Shown piece by piece: positions 54,473 to 63,204 of a DNA stretch of 64,000 bases (the stretch's first letter is position 1; every line of letters starts with the position of its first letter). The notes beneath the pieces are model-generated. The model did no database searches and was not told the origin of the DNA. It was given only the letters and a program-made list of their open reading frames with translations. Origin of the DNA: Candidatus Bealeia paramacronuclearis (GTDB lineage Bacteria; Pseudomonadota; Alphaproteobacteria; UBA9655); NCBI RefSeq assembly GCF_035607555.1, contig NZ_JAVHWZ010000001.1:558001-622000 (forward strand), read 5' to 3'. The translations under genes were made by a program, and so were the position numbers.

Positions 54473-54981
54473 CTTTTTCCATCAGGATTGTAAAACTCAA
54501 TCAATTGACCTTTTCCCCAGTTAAGATCATGCCATGATGAAATCTCAAAGGAAAAACCAGCAAGACCTGCTGTTGGAAAACCCTGTTGAATATAGGGATG
54601 CGGTTGGCCTTGTGGCACAAATCGTAAGGCCGCAAATGCAATTCCAGGGTTGTGACCAATATAAAGAATTCTTTTGGCGTCCTCCGATGCCAGTCTCAGG
54701 AAGTCTAATACTTTTTCTTCCTCAATATTATAATAGTGAGGATTAAGATCAATATCTTCTGTGCCCAAATAGGGGCGGAGAGGCTCGAGCGTTTCTTGAG
54801 TTCTTAATGCGGAGGAACACATCACAAAATCAAAAGTCAATATTTTATCACGGAGATAATTAGCCACGTTTTGTGCTTGATCCTCGCCGTGAGGCGTGAG
54901 AGAGCGATCATAATCGGAAATTCCGGTATTTTTGGGTGAGGCTTCAGCATGTCGCAAAAGATAAATAATTTTAGAGCCCAC
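54469..54981 (-). CDS. SixA-type phosphohistidine phosphatase
   Basis: 170 residues. The catalytic RHG motif reads LLRHAEASPK, with the second His in ILYIGHNPGIAF; YDRSLTPHGEDQAQNVANYLRD and MCSSALRTQETLEPL complete the histidine-phosphatase fold. SixA removes phosphate from His of signalling or PTS proteins in E. coli. The gene stands alone on the minus strand before the Tad operon. Confidence 0.88.
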   Translation of the reverse strand: MGSKIIYLLRHAEASPKNTGISDYDRSLTPHGEDQAQNVANYLRDKILTFDFVMCSSALRTQETLEPLRPYLGTEDIDLNPHYYNIEEEKVLDFLRLASEDAKRILYIGHNPGIAFAALRFVPQGQPHPYIQQGFPTAGLAGFSFEISSWHDLNWGKGQLIEFYNPDGKS

Positions 54982-55123
54982 AAGCGTCCTCGTTCATTTT
55001 AAGATGTGTCATTAAGAACACAGCATTTTTAAATATGTAAAAACTCAATGGGTAAATGCTATCAAATTTTAACACGCGTGAGAATAATAAGTTTAATAAA
55101 TATAAACAGGGAAGCTCTGATCG

Positions 55124-55942
55124 ATGCGGATAATGAAACATTTATGTCTGGTAAGCGTGCTCGTCTTGGCGGGATGTGCTTCTAATCCCTATTTTCAAAC
55201 AGGTGATACACTGTCTTCTTTTGAGGCAGGAAAAGCCGCGCAGGGCAAAGGCGACTTACCTCTAGCCATTTCAAAGTATCGTGAGGCCATTAAGGAAGAT
55301 TCAGGTAATTGTGAGGCTTATGTCGCTTTGGGATTTACCCTTTTGGATAGTAATGCAACCGAAGAGGCCATGAACACTTTTGAAAGGGCTGTTGAAAAAT
55401 TTCCTGATAATGCACCAGCCCATCGGGGTAAGGGTGCCGTTTATCTTGTGATTGACCAACCGGAAAGTGCGGCTCAAGAATTGCGTAAGGCCCTTTCGTT
55501 GAATCCTCAGGATCATAAGGCCTTAAGTACATTAGGCATCGCTTACGATATGCTGGGTCAACCAGAAAAAGCCCAAGCCAATTATCGTGCGGCCTTAGAG
55601 CTTGAGCCTATGAATATGTCCTATGAGAATAACCTTGCCCTCTCTTTAGTTCTTGCTGGAAAATTTGACGAGGCTATTCGCGTTCTTGAGAGAATTGCAA
55701 GATCTCCTCAAGCAACCCCAAGAATACGTCAAAACTTAGCCCTTGCTTATGGCTTGAGTGGAGATATGAAAAAGGCAAAGGATATGGGGCGCAAAGATTT
55801 AGATGATCGCGCGATGAAAAATAATATTGCCTATTTCGAAGCGGTGAGATCGATGCCATTAGGAAGCGGTCAAGTCTCTGGAATCCTACCTTTAAATCAG
55901 CCTAAGCGCCCCTACGATTCGGCGCGGTCTTGGTCAAATTAG
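55124..55942 (+). CDS. tadD: TadD-like TPR lipoprotein
   Basis: 272 residues. Lipobox LAGC (residue 19 region: LVLAGCASN). TPR repeats fill 35-220 (AYVALGFTLLDSNATEEAMNTFERAVEKFPDNAPAHRGKGAVYLV and following). TadD-type lipoproteins help the Tad secretin reach the outer membrane. GGGAAG lies 9 bases before the ATG. First gene of the operon; cpaA follows after 12 bases. Confidence 0.82.
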   Translation: MRIMKHLCLVSVLVLAGCASNPYFQTGDTLSSFEAGKAAQGKGDLPLAISKYREAIKEDSGNCEAYVALGFTLLDSNATEEAMNTFERAVEKFPDNAPAHRGKGAVYLVIDQPESAAQELRKALSLNPQDHKALSTLGIAYDMLGQPEKAQANYRAALELEPMNMSYENNLALSLVLAGKFDEAIRVLERIARSPQATPRIRQNLALAYGLSGDMKKAKDMGRKDLDDRAMKNNIAYFEAVRSMPLGSGQVSGILPLNQPKRPYDSARSWSN

Positions 55943-55954
55943 AAGGGGAATGGA

Positions 55955-56518
55955 GTGGCGATTTTAAGCATCCTCTGTCTTGTTTTAGCGCTCTTCGTTC
56001 ATGGTCTCATGGCGATCTATGACTTTGCCTATTTTCGCATTCCGAATCTTTTGGTAGTCATTTTGTTTGTGCTCTTTTTCTTTTGGGCGCCGCTCACCAT
56101 GGAATGGTCTGAGATCGGTGTAAACATTATCGTCTTCTTTGTTGTTCTTGCTTTAAGCTTTACGTTTTTTGCATTTAAGTGGATCGGTGGCGGGGACGCA
56201 AAATATTTGGCCGTAGGGGCGCTTTGGGTAGGACTTCATCACATTGCCGACTATTTCTTATGGGTGGCTCTTTCGGGTGGAGTTTTTTCCGTGTTTTATC
56301 TTATCTGTAAGGATTGGGTCTCCAGTCTTTCGGATCGGGTTTGGGCCGGATTACAAAAATGTGAATCTTCGTTTCCTCCTCTCAAATTCGTTTGGCATAT
56401 GAGTGGAGAGGGGGCTCAAGCAGGGCCTCAGCGCGCTATTGCGCAGAAATCCATTCCTTATGGCGTCGCAATTGCTTTGGGGTCGTGGATTATACTTTTA
56501 GGAAGGATCTATCAATGA
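55955..56518 (+). CDS. cpaA: CpaA/TadV prepilin peptidase
   Basis: 187 residues, several membrane helices. The A24 aspartic peptidase sites are visible in IYDFAYFRIPN and WIGGGDAKY (GxGD). It cleaves the leader of Flp pilins and pseudopilins. It opens with a GTG after GGAATGGAG. Short members of this family lack the methylase part, as here. Confidence 0.9.
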   Translation: MAILSILCLVLALFVHGLMAIYDFAYFRIPNLLVVILFVLFFFWAPLTMEWSEIGVNIIVFFVVLALSFTFFAFKWIGGGDAKYLAVGALWVGLHHIADYFLWVALSGGVFSVFYLICKDWVSSLSDRVWAGLQKCESSFPPLKFVWHMSGEGAQAGPQRAIAQKSIPYGVAIALGSWIILLGRIYQ

Positions 56519-56531
56519 TGCAGGTGAAGTC

Positions 56532-57380
56532 ATGCGTGTAAAAGATCTCGTTGGAGTTGGATTTGCACTTGTTGCGGCTATTGGAGTTGCATATGTGACG
56601 CGATTGGTTTTATCAAAAGATAAAGCCTCTGCTCCTGTGCAGGCCCAGCAAGAGGCTCCTAAAGCGGCTTCTGTGCTTGTCGCAGCAAGGGCTCTGAATG
56701 TGGGAGAGATTGTGGATCCTTTAGCTTTAAAAATGGCGGATTGGCCACTTGACACACAAGGGATCAGTAATTATTTGACCGCGCCAAACGCAAAAGTGGC
56801 AGATTTTTCGGGTGCTGTTGTGCGGCATCCAGTACATGAGGGTGAGCCATTGACACCGGGTGATTTAATTAAACCCGGGGATCATAGTTTTTTGGCTGCG
56901 GTTCTAACGCCTGGTATGCGTGCAATATCCATTAACGTGAATGATGCGAGTTCAAGCAGTGGATTGATTGTCCCTGGTGATCGGGTTGATATTATCGTTT
57001 CAAGGTCCGTTCAATCTGGAAGTTCTGATCAGGGGGGCGGTCAAATTATCGAAGCGCAAACAGTTGTTAAAAATGTGCGTGTTGTGGCTTTGGGGAAGAG
57101 CTTAAAAACAGAAGCACCAGTCGCCGCTGGTGATAAATCTATTATTTCGACGACCACGGAGACTCCCAAAACAGCAACACTTGAAGTTACAAAAAATCAG
57201 GCGGAAATCATTGCTGCGGCTCAAAAATCTGGAGATATCTTTTTGAGTGTACATTCATTGGCAGAAGATCCGCATCCTTGTGTTGGGGATGCGTGCAATG
57301 AGAAAAATCCTGCCAATTCCGATATGATAAAAGTAATGCGCGGAGATAAAACTTCGGCCGTTCTTGTTAACGAGAGGTAG
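56532..57380 (+). CDS. cpaB: CpaB/RcpC Tad pilus assembly protein
   Basis: 282 residues. One N-terminal membrane helix, a SAF domain (ASVLVAARALNVGEIVDPLALKMADWP) and RcpC-like region with NVNDASSSSGLIVPGDRVDIIVSR. It sits in the periplasm next to the secretin and may bind peptidoglycan or pilin. It follows cpaA and precedes cpaC with 6 bases between. Confidence 0.9.
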   Translation: MRVKDLVGVGFALVAAIGVAYVTRLVLSKDKASAPVQAQQEAPKAASVLVAARALNVGEIVDPLALKMADWPLDTQGISNYLTAPNAKVADFSGAVVRHPVHEGEPLTPGDLIKPGDHSFLAAVLTPGMRAISINVNDASSSSGLIVPGDRVDIIVSRSVQSGSSDQGGGQIIEAQTVVKNVRVVALGKSLKTEAPVAAGDKSIISTTTETPKTATLEVTKNQAEIIAAAQKSGDIFLSVHSLAEDPHPCVGDACNEKNPANSDMIKVMRGDKTSAVLVNER

Positions 57381-57386
57381 ATAAAA

Positions 57387-58793
57387 ATGAAATCGCACAA
57401 AGCACTTGCTTCAGTCCTCTTATTGTCACTTGGTTTTATGTGGGAAAACTTGTCGGCTCTTGAAAAGAAGACGATTAACTTGCCGGTCAATGAAGCGGAA
57501 GCTTTTTCATTTGATGAGCCTGTTTCAGAACTTTTTGTCGCAAATCCAGCAGTCGCAGACGTTCAATTAAGCAACTCCAAACTGGCCTATATTTTTGGAA
57601 AAGCGCCTGGACGGACCAATGTGTTTGCCACAAGTGCAACTGGAAAGCATCTCTTGTCGTTGACCTTGAATGTAATTCAAAATGTAGAGCAACTTCAAGA
57701 GCTTCTGGATGCAGTGGCGCTTGATTCTTCAATCAAAGTTAGAGCCACATCAACAGGAATTGTGCTTGAGGGCAAAGTTGATGACGCAAAAACTGCAGAA
57801 GATTTAAGATCCATCGCACAAAATTTTGTCGGTAAAGATGGAAACATTATCAATCGCTTGACTGTCAGAGCCCCACTTCAAGTCAACTTAAGGGTGAAAG
57901 TTGCCGAAGTAAAACGTTCTGTGATCAATCAGTTTAATTTCGATTGGTTAGGTGCCTTTTCAGGTGGGGATTTTAGTTTAGGACTTTTGAGCGGAAGGTC
58001 TCCATTTACAACTGCTGGAGGTAAAATCACTCCATCAAACATCGTTGTCGATCCTGCTGCAACGAATCGAAATAATACGTTTGTGGGCAATTTTACAAAT
58101 AAGAATTGGAATGTTGATTCGGCAATTGACTCCCTCTCAACAGAAGGATTGGTCACCGTGTTGGCGGAGCCCAATTTGATTGCCGTATCTGGTGAGACAG
58201 CCAGCTTTTTAGCGGGCGGAGAATTTCCATATCCAGTTCCTCAAGGTAATAATCAAATCACTATAGAATTCAAACAATTTGGTGTCAGTCTTGCCTTTAC
58301 GCCCACCGTCATAGACGGCAATTTGATAAGTATGAGGGTTCGTCCCGAAGTGAGCGAATTGGATAGCACAACTGGGCTTAAGTTTAATGGTTTTGAGGTT
58401 CCAGGAATTAGTACGCGCCGTGCGGAAACTTCAATTGAGCTCGCTAGTGGCCAAACTTTTGCAATTGCGGGGCTTTTAAAAAATACGGTAAGTTCTGAAA
58501 TCTCAGGTCTTCCTGGATGGGAAGACATTCCTATATTGGGAACTCTTTTTCGATCAAATGCATTTCAGCGTGGTGATTCTGAACTGGTATTTATCGTGAC
58601 CCCCTACATTGTTCAGCCTGTTTCTGGAAAAGAGATGGCACTTCCGACAGATGGGTTGCAGTATGCTACATTTGTTGAGCAGATTTTTGAGAGAAAACTC
58701 ACAAAAACTGGCGTTGATCGTGGTGCCGCACCTGCATTAGGGCCCAGTGGCCTCAGATTAATTGGACCTGCAGGATTTAGCATCGATCAGTAA
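57387..58793 (+). CDS. cpaC: CpaC/RcpA Tad secretin
   Basis: 468 residues. A signal peptide (to about 26), an N0-like pilus-assembly N-terminal domain (VNEAEAFSFDEPVSELFVANPAVADVQL), BON-like and N domains, and the secretin core with VTVLAEPNLIAVSGETASFLAGGEFPYPVPQ and FEVPGISTRRAETSIELASGQTFAIAGLL. It forms the outer-membrane channel of the Tad machine. Confidence 0.93.
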   Translation: MKSHKALASVLLLSLGFMWENLSALEKKTINLPVNEAEAFSFDEPVSELFVANPAVADVQLSNSKLAYIFGKAPGRTNVFATSATGKHLLSLTLNVIQNVEQLQELLDAVALDSSIKVRATSTGIVLEGKVDDAKTAEDLRSIAQNFVGKDGNIINRLTVRAPLQVNLRVKVAEVKRSVINQFNFDWLGAFSGGDFSLGLLSGRSPFTTAGGKITPSNIVVDPAATNRNNTFVGNFTNKNWNVDSAIDSLSTEGLVTVLAEPNLIAVSGETASFLAGGEFPYPVPQGNNQITIEFKQFGVSLAFTPTVIDGNLISMRVRPEVSELDSTTGLKFNGFEVPGISTRRAETSIELASGQTFAIAGLLKNTVSSEISGLPGWEDIPILGTLFRSNAFQRGDSELVFIVTPYIVQPVSGKEMALPTDGLQYATFVEQIFERKLTKTGVDRGAAPALGPSGLRLIGPAGFSIDQ

Positions 58794-58816
58794 GAGCAAG
58801 TTGAAAGGAATTTGTT

Positions 58817-59518
58817 ATGAAGTGTAAATATAGAGTGTGCCTAATGGCCTCAATTGTAGCCTTAGTTTTTGGAGGGTGTACCCCCAAGGTTGCTCAAAAA
58901 ACGCAAGCCGAAATGCCCAAGAAAAACCAGGTTCAAAGGATGGCTTATGATTATTTTGTCAGCATTCCTGCGCACAAACCAAAATTGTCTGTGAATGAAA
59001 AAAGAAGTCTTCAGGCTTTTTTAACAAAAAATGCTTCTAATCCTCATGCGGTCACAGTCTATATTGAAGAGGTGGGAGGGCATTCCGAAGAACGAATTAA
59101 GGCCGTGACATCAATTTTGAGGGATCATGGAATTAGACGCGATTCAATCACCGTTGATGAGTTTGATGAGCCTGGATCTCATAAAAAGCAAAAGGGCTCA
59201 GGGCTTCATCTTATTGTAGAAAGCTTTGTAGTGATTCCTCCCAATTGTCTTAATTGGTCTGAAGAATTGGGAGAGGCCAAAGGGGCCGCAACAACGTCTA
59301 ATTTTGGCTGTGCTCAAGCTATTAATTTTGGTATGATGGTTTCTGATCCTCGGGATTTGATCGTTGGACGTGAGACAGGGGGGTATGATGGAACACGACA
59401 TGCATTGGATATTAACATGTATCGTACCGATAAAATAAAACCATTAAAAGTTGAATCTGTTGGCTCTGGAGGCTCATCTGGGGGAAGTTCTGGAGGGAAC
59501 TCTGGAGGGAGTAACTAA
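58817..59518 (+). CDS. cpaD: CpaD Tad pilus lipoprotein with a Gly/Ser tail
   Basis: 233 residues. Lipobox FGGC near residue 21. The core has DYFVSIPAHKPKLSVNEKRSLQAFL and the CpaD-type ending with NFGCAQAINFGMMVSDPRDLIVGRETGGYDGTRHALDINMYRTDK. The last 16 residues are Gly/Ser/Asn-rich. The stop and the next ATG overlap by one base. Its role is an outer-membrane partner of the secretin. Confidence 0.88.
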   Translation: MKCKYRVCLMASIVALVFGGCTPKVAQKTQAEMPKKNQVQRMAYDYFVSIPAHKPKLSVNEKRSLQAFLTKNASNPHAVTVYIEEVGGHSEERIKAVTSILRDHGIRRDSITVDEFDEPGSHKKQKGSGLHLIVESFVVIPPNCLNWSEELGEAKGAATTSNFGCAQAINFGMMVSDPRDLIVGRETGGYDGTRHALDINMYRTDKIKPLKVESVGSGGSSGGSSGGNSGGSN

Positions 59519-60744
59519 TGTCTGATAAAGCTGCACAAACTTCTCAACTTTCAGCCCAAGAACTTCAATCTGAGTTTATGGCTTTTTTGGAAGAATCTTC
59601 AGATATCAATGTCGCAAAAAATTGCTTGAAAGGGTTGAATCTTCCAGATACAGGAATTTATGAAGGTGGCCTTGAGTCAGCTATTAAACTTCTTTCAGGG
59701 CATAGGTCCCCTAAAATACTTTTAATTGACATCTCGAAGACAGATCTTCCAGTGAATGAATTGAATAGACTCGCAGAGGTGTGTGAACCTGGTACAAAAG
59801 TCATCACCTTAGGTGCCAAAAATGATGTGGGCCTTTATCGTGATTTGATGTCCCTTGGAATATCGGATTATTTAGTAAAGCCATTACTTCCTGAGTTATT
59901 AAGCAATGCCATTAAAGTGCTCCAAGGCGGTGATACTCCTATCGTCAGAACGAATCGAACGGGTAAAGTTATTGCCTTTTTGGGGGCGAGAGGTGGTGTT
60001 GGATCAACAATGATCGCAACAACATTTTCTTGGATTTTGGCCCAAGAAAGAAGTCGGCGTGTCGCCGTTATTGACCTCGATCTTCACACAGGATCCGTTT
60101 CTCTTTATCTGGATCAACAGCCAAATCATGGATTGAGAGAAGTCTTAGAATCCCCGGAAAGAATGGACGAGGTCTTTCTTGATCGTCTTTTGACGCACAT
60201 TAGTGATCGGCTGAAAATTCTCAGTGCGGAAGAGCCTTTGGATGAAATTCCTGATTTTACAATTGAAGGGCTTGATACGTTAGTTAATTTCTTGGTCAAG
60301 CAATTTCACTATGTCATTATCGATATTCCTAGACGATTTAATGCCATTACACAATCTATCATCGAACATACAAATATTATGGTGGTGACGGCAGAGCCAT
60401 CTTTGGCTTCGGCTCGGGATACAGAGAGGATTTCGCGTTTATTTAGCCCATTTGGGGCAAATCGCCGGTTGGTTATTGTTTTGAATAAAATGGGAGAATA
60501 TAAAACTGGTGAAGTTAAACTCGAGGAATTTGAAGGGGCTATTGGGAATAAGGTCGATATTGTCATTCCTTATGACAGCAATGACATTGCTGATCTTTTA
60601 AATCGGGGACAACCTTTGACAAATTCCCGTAATTCCCGTGTGCCTCCAGCCATTAGAAGGCTTGTAGATCAGCTTGGGGGCGGTGCTGTGGTGACTGAAG
60701 AAAAAGAGGGGATTTTCGATAAATTGTTTGGTATGCTAAAATAG
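59518..60744 (+). CDS. cpaE: CpaE/TadZ pilus localisation ATPase
   Basis: 408 residues. A receiver-like domain without clear phospho-Asp triad (about 20-145; LLIDISKTDLPVNELNRLAEVCEPGTKVITLGAKNDV), then a MinD/ParA-like ATPase with GARGGVGSTMIATTFSWILAQE; the usual P-loop Lys-Ser/Thr is Ser-Thr, as common in TadZ. It marks the pole or site where the Tad machine is built. cpaF follows after 37 bases. Confidence 0.9.
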   Translation: MSDKAAQTSQLSAQELQSEFMAFLEESSDINVAKNCLKGLNLPDTGIYEGGLESAIKLLSGHRSPKILLIDISKTDLPVNELNRLAEVCEPGTKVITLGAKNDVGLYRDLMSLGISDYLVKPLLPELLSNAIKVLQGGDTPIVRTNRTGKVIAFLGARGGVGSTMIATTFSWILAQERSRRVAVIDLDLHTGSVSLYLDQQPNHGLREVLESPERMDEVFLDRLLTHISDRLKILSAEEPLDEIPDFTIEGLDTLVNFLVKQFHYVIIDIPRRFNAITQSIIEHTNIMVVTAEPSLASARDTERISRLFSPFGANRRLVIVLNKMGEYKTGEVKLEEFEGAIGNKVDIVIPYDSNDIADLLNRGQPLTNSRNSRVPPAIRRLVDQLGGGAVVTEEKEGIFDKLFGMLK

Positions 60745-60781
60745 ATGACTTATAAAAATATGAATATTAAAACAGGGCATT

Positions 60782-62200
60782 ATGGCAATTTTTGGAAAAA
60801 AACAAGGATCAGACGGTACCCAAGATAACGCATCAGAGGAACAATTAACTCAAGATGCGACTTTTTATGAACGTCGTGCTACGTTAAGGAAAGATAAAGG
60901 CGAAGGGGCCGATAATAGGGATATTTATTCGGCTTTCCGGAAATCAGTGCATTTGGCGCTTATGGATCGCATTGATCTTTTTGCAGCCTCAAAAATGAGG
61001 CCAGATGAGCTTCGACATGAGGTTGAGGTTTTCGTTGCCGATTTTGCTGCGGAAAATAACGTTCAGCTCAATATAAAAGAACAGCTTTTAGTTGCCAATC
61101 TGCTTGTTGACGATATGATTGGACTAGGCCCTTTGGAAGAGCTTTTGAATGATGAATCTGTAACCGATATTATGGTCAATGGCCCTAAAAATATATTTGT
61201 CGAGAGAAAAGGAAAACTGAGAAAAACACCAGTTGTTTTTCATGATGAGGCGCACCTTGTTCAGGTGTCTCAGCGGATCGCCAATCGCATTGGAAGACGT
61301 GTGGATGAGGCAAGCCCCATGGTTGATGCACGCCTTGCAGATGGAAGCCGTGTTAATATTATTATGCCGCCTCTGGCTTTGGATGGGACTTCAATTTCGA
61401 TTCGTAAGTTTGCTAAACAAAAAATTACGTTAGAGAAGATGGCAGAGCAAGGAAACCTGTCGCATCAGATGTGTACTTTTCTTAAGGTTTGTGCCGCTTG
61501 TCGTCTCAATACACTTGTTTCAGGCGGAACTGGCTCTGGAAAAACAACGCTATTAAATGCAATGTCGCGTTTGATTGATCCGGGTGAACGTATTGTGACC
61601 GTTGAGGACTCGGCAGAACTTCAACTGCAGCAACCTCACGTCGTTCGTCTTGAAAGTCGCCCTCCCAATATTGAGGGAACAGGGGAAATCACAATTCGTG
61701 ATTTAGTACGAAATGCCCTGCGTATGCGCCCTGATCGTATTGTGATTGGTGAGGTCAGAGGTGCCGAAACTGTGGATATGTTGCAAGCCATGAACACAGG
61801 ACATGACGGTTCGATGTCAACGATTCACGCGAACAGGCCCCGTGAAGTTTTGACGCGTTTGGAAAATATGATTAACATGGCGGGCTGGAGTTTGCCAACG
61901 AAGGTTGTGCGCGCTCAGATTGTGGGGGCCGTGAACCTGATTGTTCATACAGAACGTATGCGGGATGGAAAAAGGCGCGTCACGCAAATTTCAGAGATTA
62001 CCGGAATTGATGAAGAGATCATTATGACGCAGGATCTTTTTATTTTTGATTTTGAAGGTGAAGAAATGGATCCTGACAGTGAGAATGTTATCATTAAAGG
62101 TAATTTTCGCTCAACAGGATTAAAGCCTTTTTTTACGCCTCGGGCGCGGTACTTTAATCTTGAGAAAGAGCTAATGGACAGCTTGCACGAGGGGCCATGA
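60782..62200 (+). CDS. cpaF: CpaF/TadA pilus assembly ATPase
   Basis: 472 residues. Type II/IV secretion ATPase with Walker [17 protein letters not shown], an Asp box around [18 protein letters not shown], Walker [12 protein letters not shown] and the His box [20 protein letters not shown] hexameric motor that powers both pilus extension and retraction in Tad systems. Its stop overlaps tadB by 4 bases. Confidence 0.94.
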   Translation: MAIFGKKQGSDGTQDNASEEQLTQDATFYERRATLRKDKGEGADNRDIYSAFRKSVHLALMDRIDLFAASKMRPDELRHEVEVFVADFAAENNVQLNIKEQLLVANLLVDDMIGLGPLEELLNDESVTDIMVNGPKNIFVERKGKLRKTPVVFHDEAHLVQVSQRIANRIGRRVDEASPMVDARLADGSRVNIIMPPLALDGTSISIRKFAKQKITLEKMAEQGNLSHQMCTFLKVCAACRLNTLVSGGTGSGKTTLLNAMSRLIDPGERIVTVEDSAELQLQQPHVVRLESRPPNIEGTGEITIRDLVRNALRMRPDRIVIGEVRGAETVDMLQAMNTGHDGSMSTIHANRPREVLTRLENMINMAGWSLPTKVVRAQIVGAVNLIVHTERMRDGKRRVTQISEITGIDEEIIMTQDLFIFDFEGEEMDPDSENVIIKGNFRSTGLKPFFTPRARYFNLEKELMDSLHEGP

Positions 62201-63192
62201 ACGATAATATCATCAATTTATTATCTTTTCTCCTTCCCATCTCCAGCTTTTTGCTGGTGGTTGTTTTTTGGTATTTTCGTTTTCAAAAGGTGGCTGTAAA
62301 GGATGAGCAGCTTTGGATGCGGCGATTGAAATCTGTAAAGTCTGAAGTTTTGGGGGGAGAAGAATCTCTGAGCGCGATTCTTCACAATGATAAAAGTGGG
62401 CTTGAGAAAAGTTTAGAGCGGATATTTCAAAGTAAACTCATTCGTGTAAATGACTTGAATCACTGGTTGAAACGCACTGGCTATGATATTTCCCCTGTTT
62501 CATTTTTTGGAAGCGTCTTGATATTATTAATCGTATCTTTTGCGCTTCTTGTTGAGGTGTATTCAGTTGAATTTTATTATGCGGCTCCAATTTCAGTGAG
62601 TGTTTCACTCTTTCTTGTCTATTCTGTCTGTTCGTATTTAATTGGGAGGAGGAAAGCGCAATTTCTAAATTTATTTCCAAATGCATTGGATATGATTCGT
62701 AGATCATTGAGGGCGGGGCAGACGCCGAGTCGTGCCATGGAAATTGTCGCGAGTGATGTTGATGCGCCAGTTGGGCCAGTTTTTAGATTTATTGTCGATC
62801 GATTGACTCTGGGAGGAACCCTTGAGGACGCACTTGGTGAAGCCTTTAGTCGTCTTGATATTAACGACTTTCATTTTTTGGCGATTGTCATGATCTTGCA
62901 AAAAGAGACAGGTGGAAGTTTAGCGGAAGCTGTGGAAAATCTATCTAATTTATTGAGAGAACGCAGTAAAATGAGATTAAAAATTAAAGCGCTTTCTTCA
63001 GAAGGAAAGGCGGGTGGATATATTCTGACAGCACTTCCTTTTGTATTCGTCGGTATTATTTACTCAGTTCATCCGGATTATCTAGATCCTTTATTTTCCA
63101 CTCAAACTGGACATACCCTATTGATGATAGCAGGTGCATTAATATGTATGGGCATAGTTGTCATCAATCGCATCATAAAAATGGATGTTTAG
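62197..63192 (+). CDS. tadB: TadB inner-membrane platform protein
   Basis: 331 residues. Membrane helices near 8-27, 100-145 (two), 270-295 and 305-328. The T2SF domain has NALDMIRRSLRAGQTPSRAMEIVASD and KETGGSLAEAVENLSNLLRERSKMRLKIKALSSEGKAGGYIL. With TadC it forms the platform turned by CpaF. Confidence 0.92.
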   Translation: MNDNIINLLSFLLPISSFLLVVVFWYFRFQKVAVKDEQLWMRRLKSVKSEVLGGEESLSAILHNDKSGLEKSLERIFQSKLIRVNDLNHWLKRTGYDISPVSFFGSVLILLIVSFALLVEVYSVEFYYAAPISVSVSLFLVYSVCSYLIGRRKAQFLNLFPNALDMIRRSLRAGQTPSRAMEIVASDVDAPVGPVFRFIVDRLTLGGTLEDALGEAFSRLDINDFHFLAIVMILQKETGGSLAEAVENLSNLLRERSKMRLKIKALSSEGKAGGYILTALPFVFVGIIYSVHPDYLDPLFSTQTGHTLLMIAGALICMGIVVINRIIKMDV

Positions 63193-63204
63193 AGAGGATA
63201 TATC

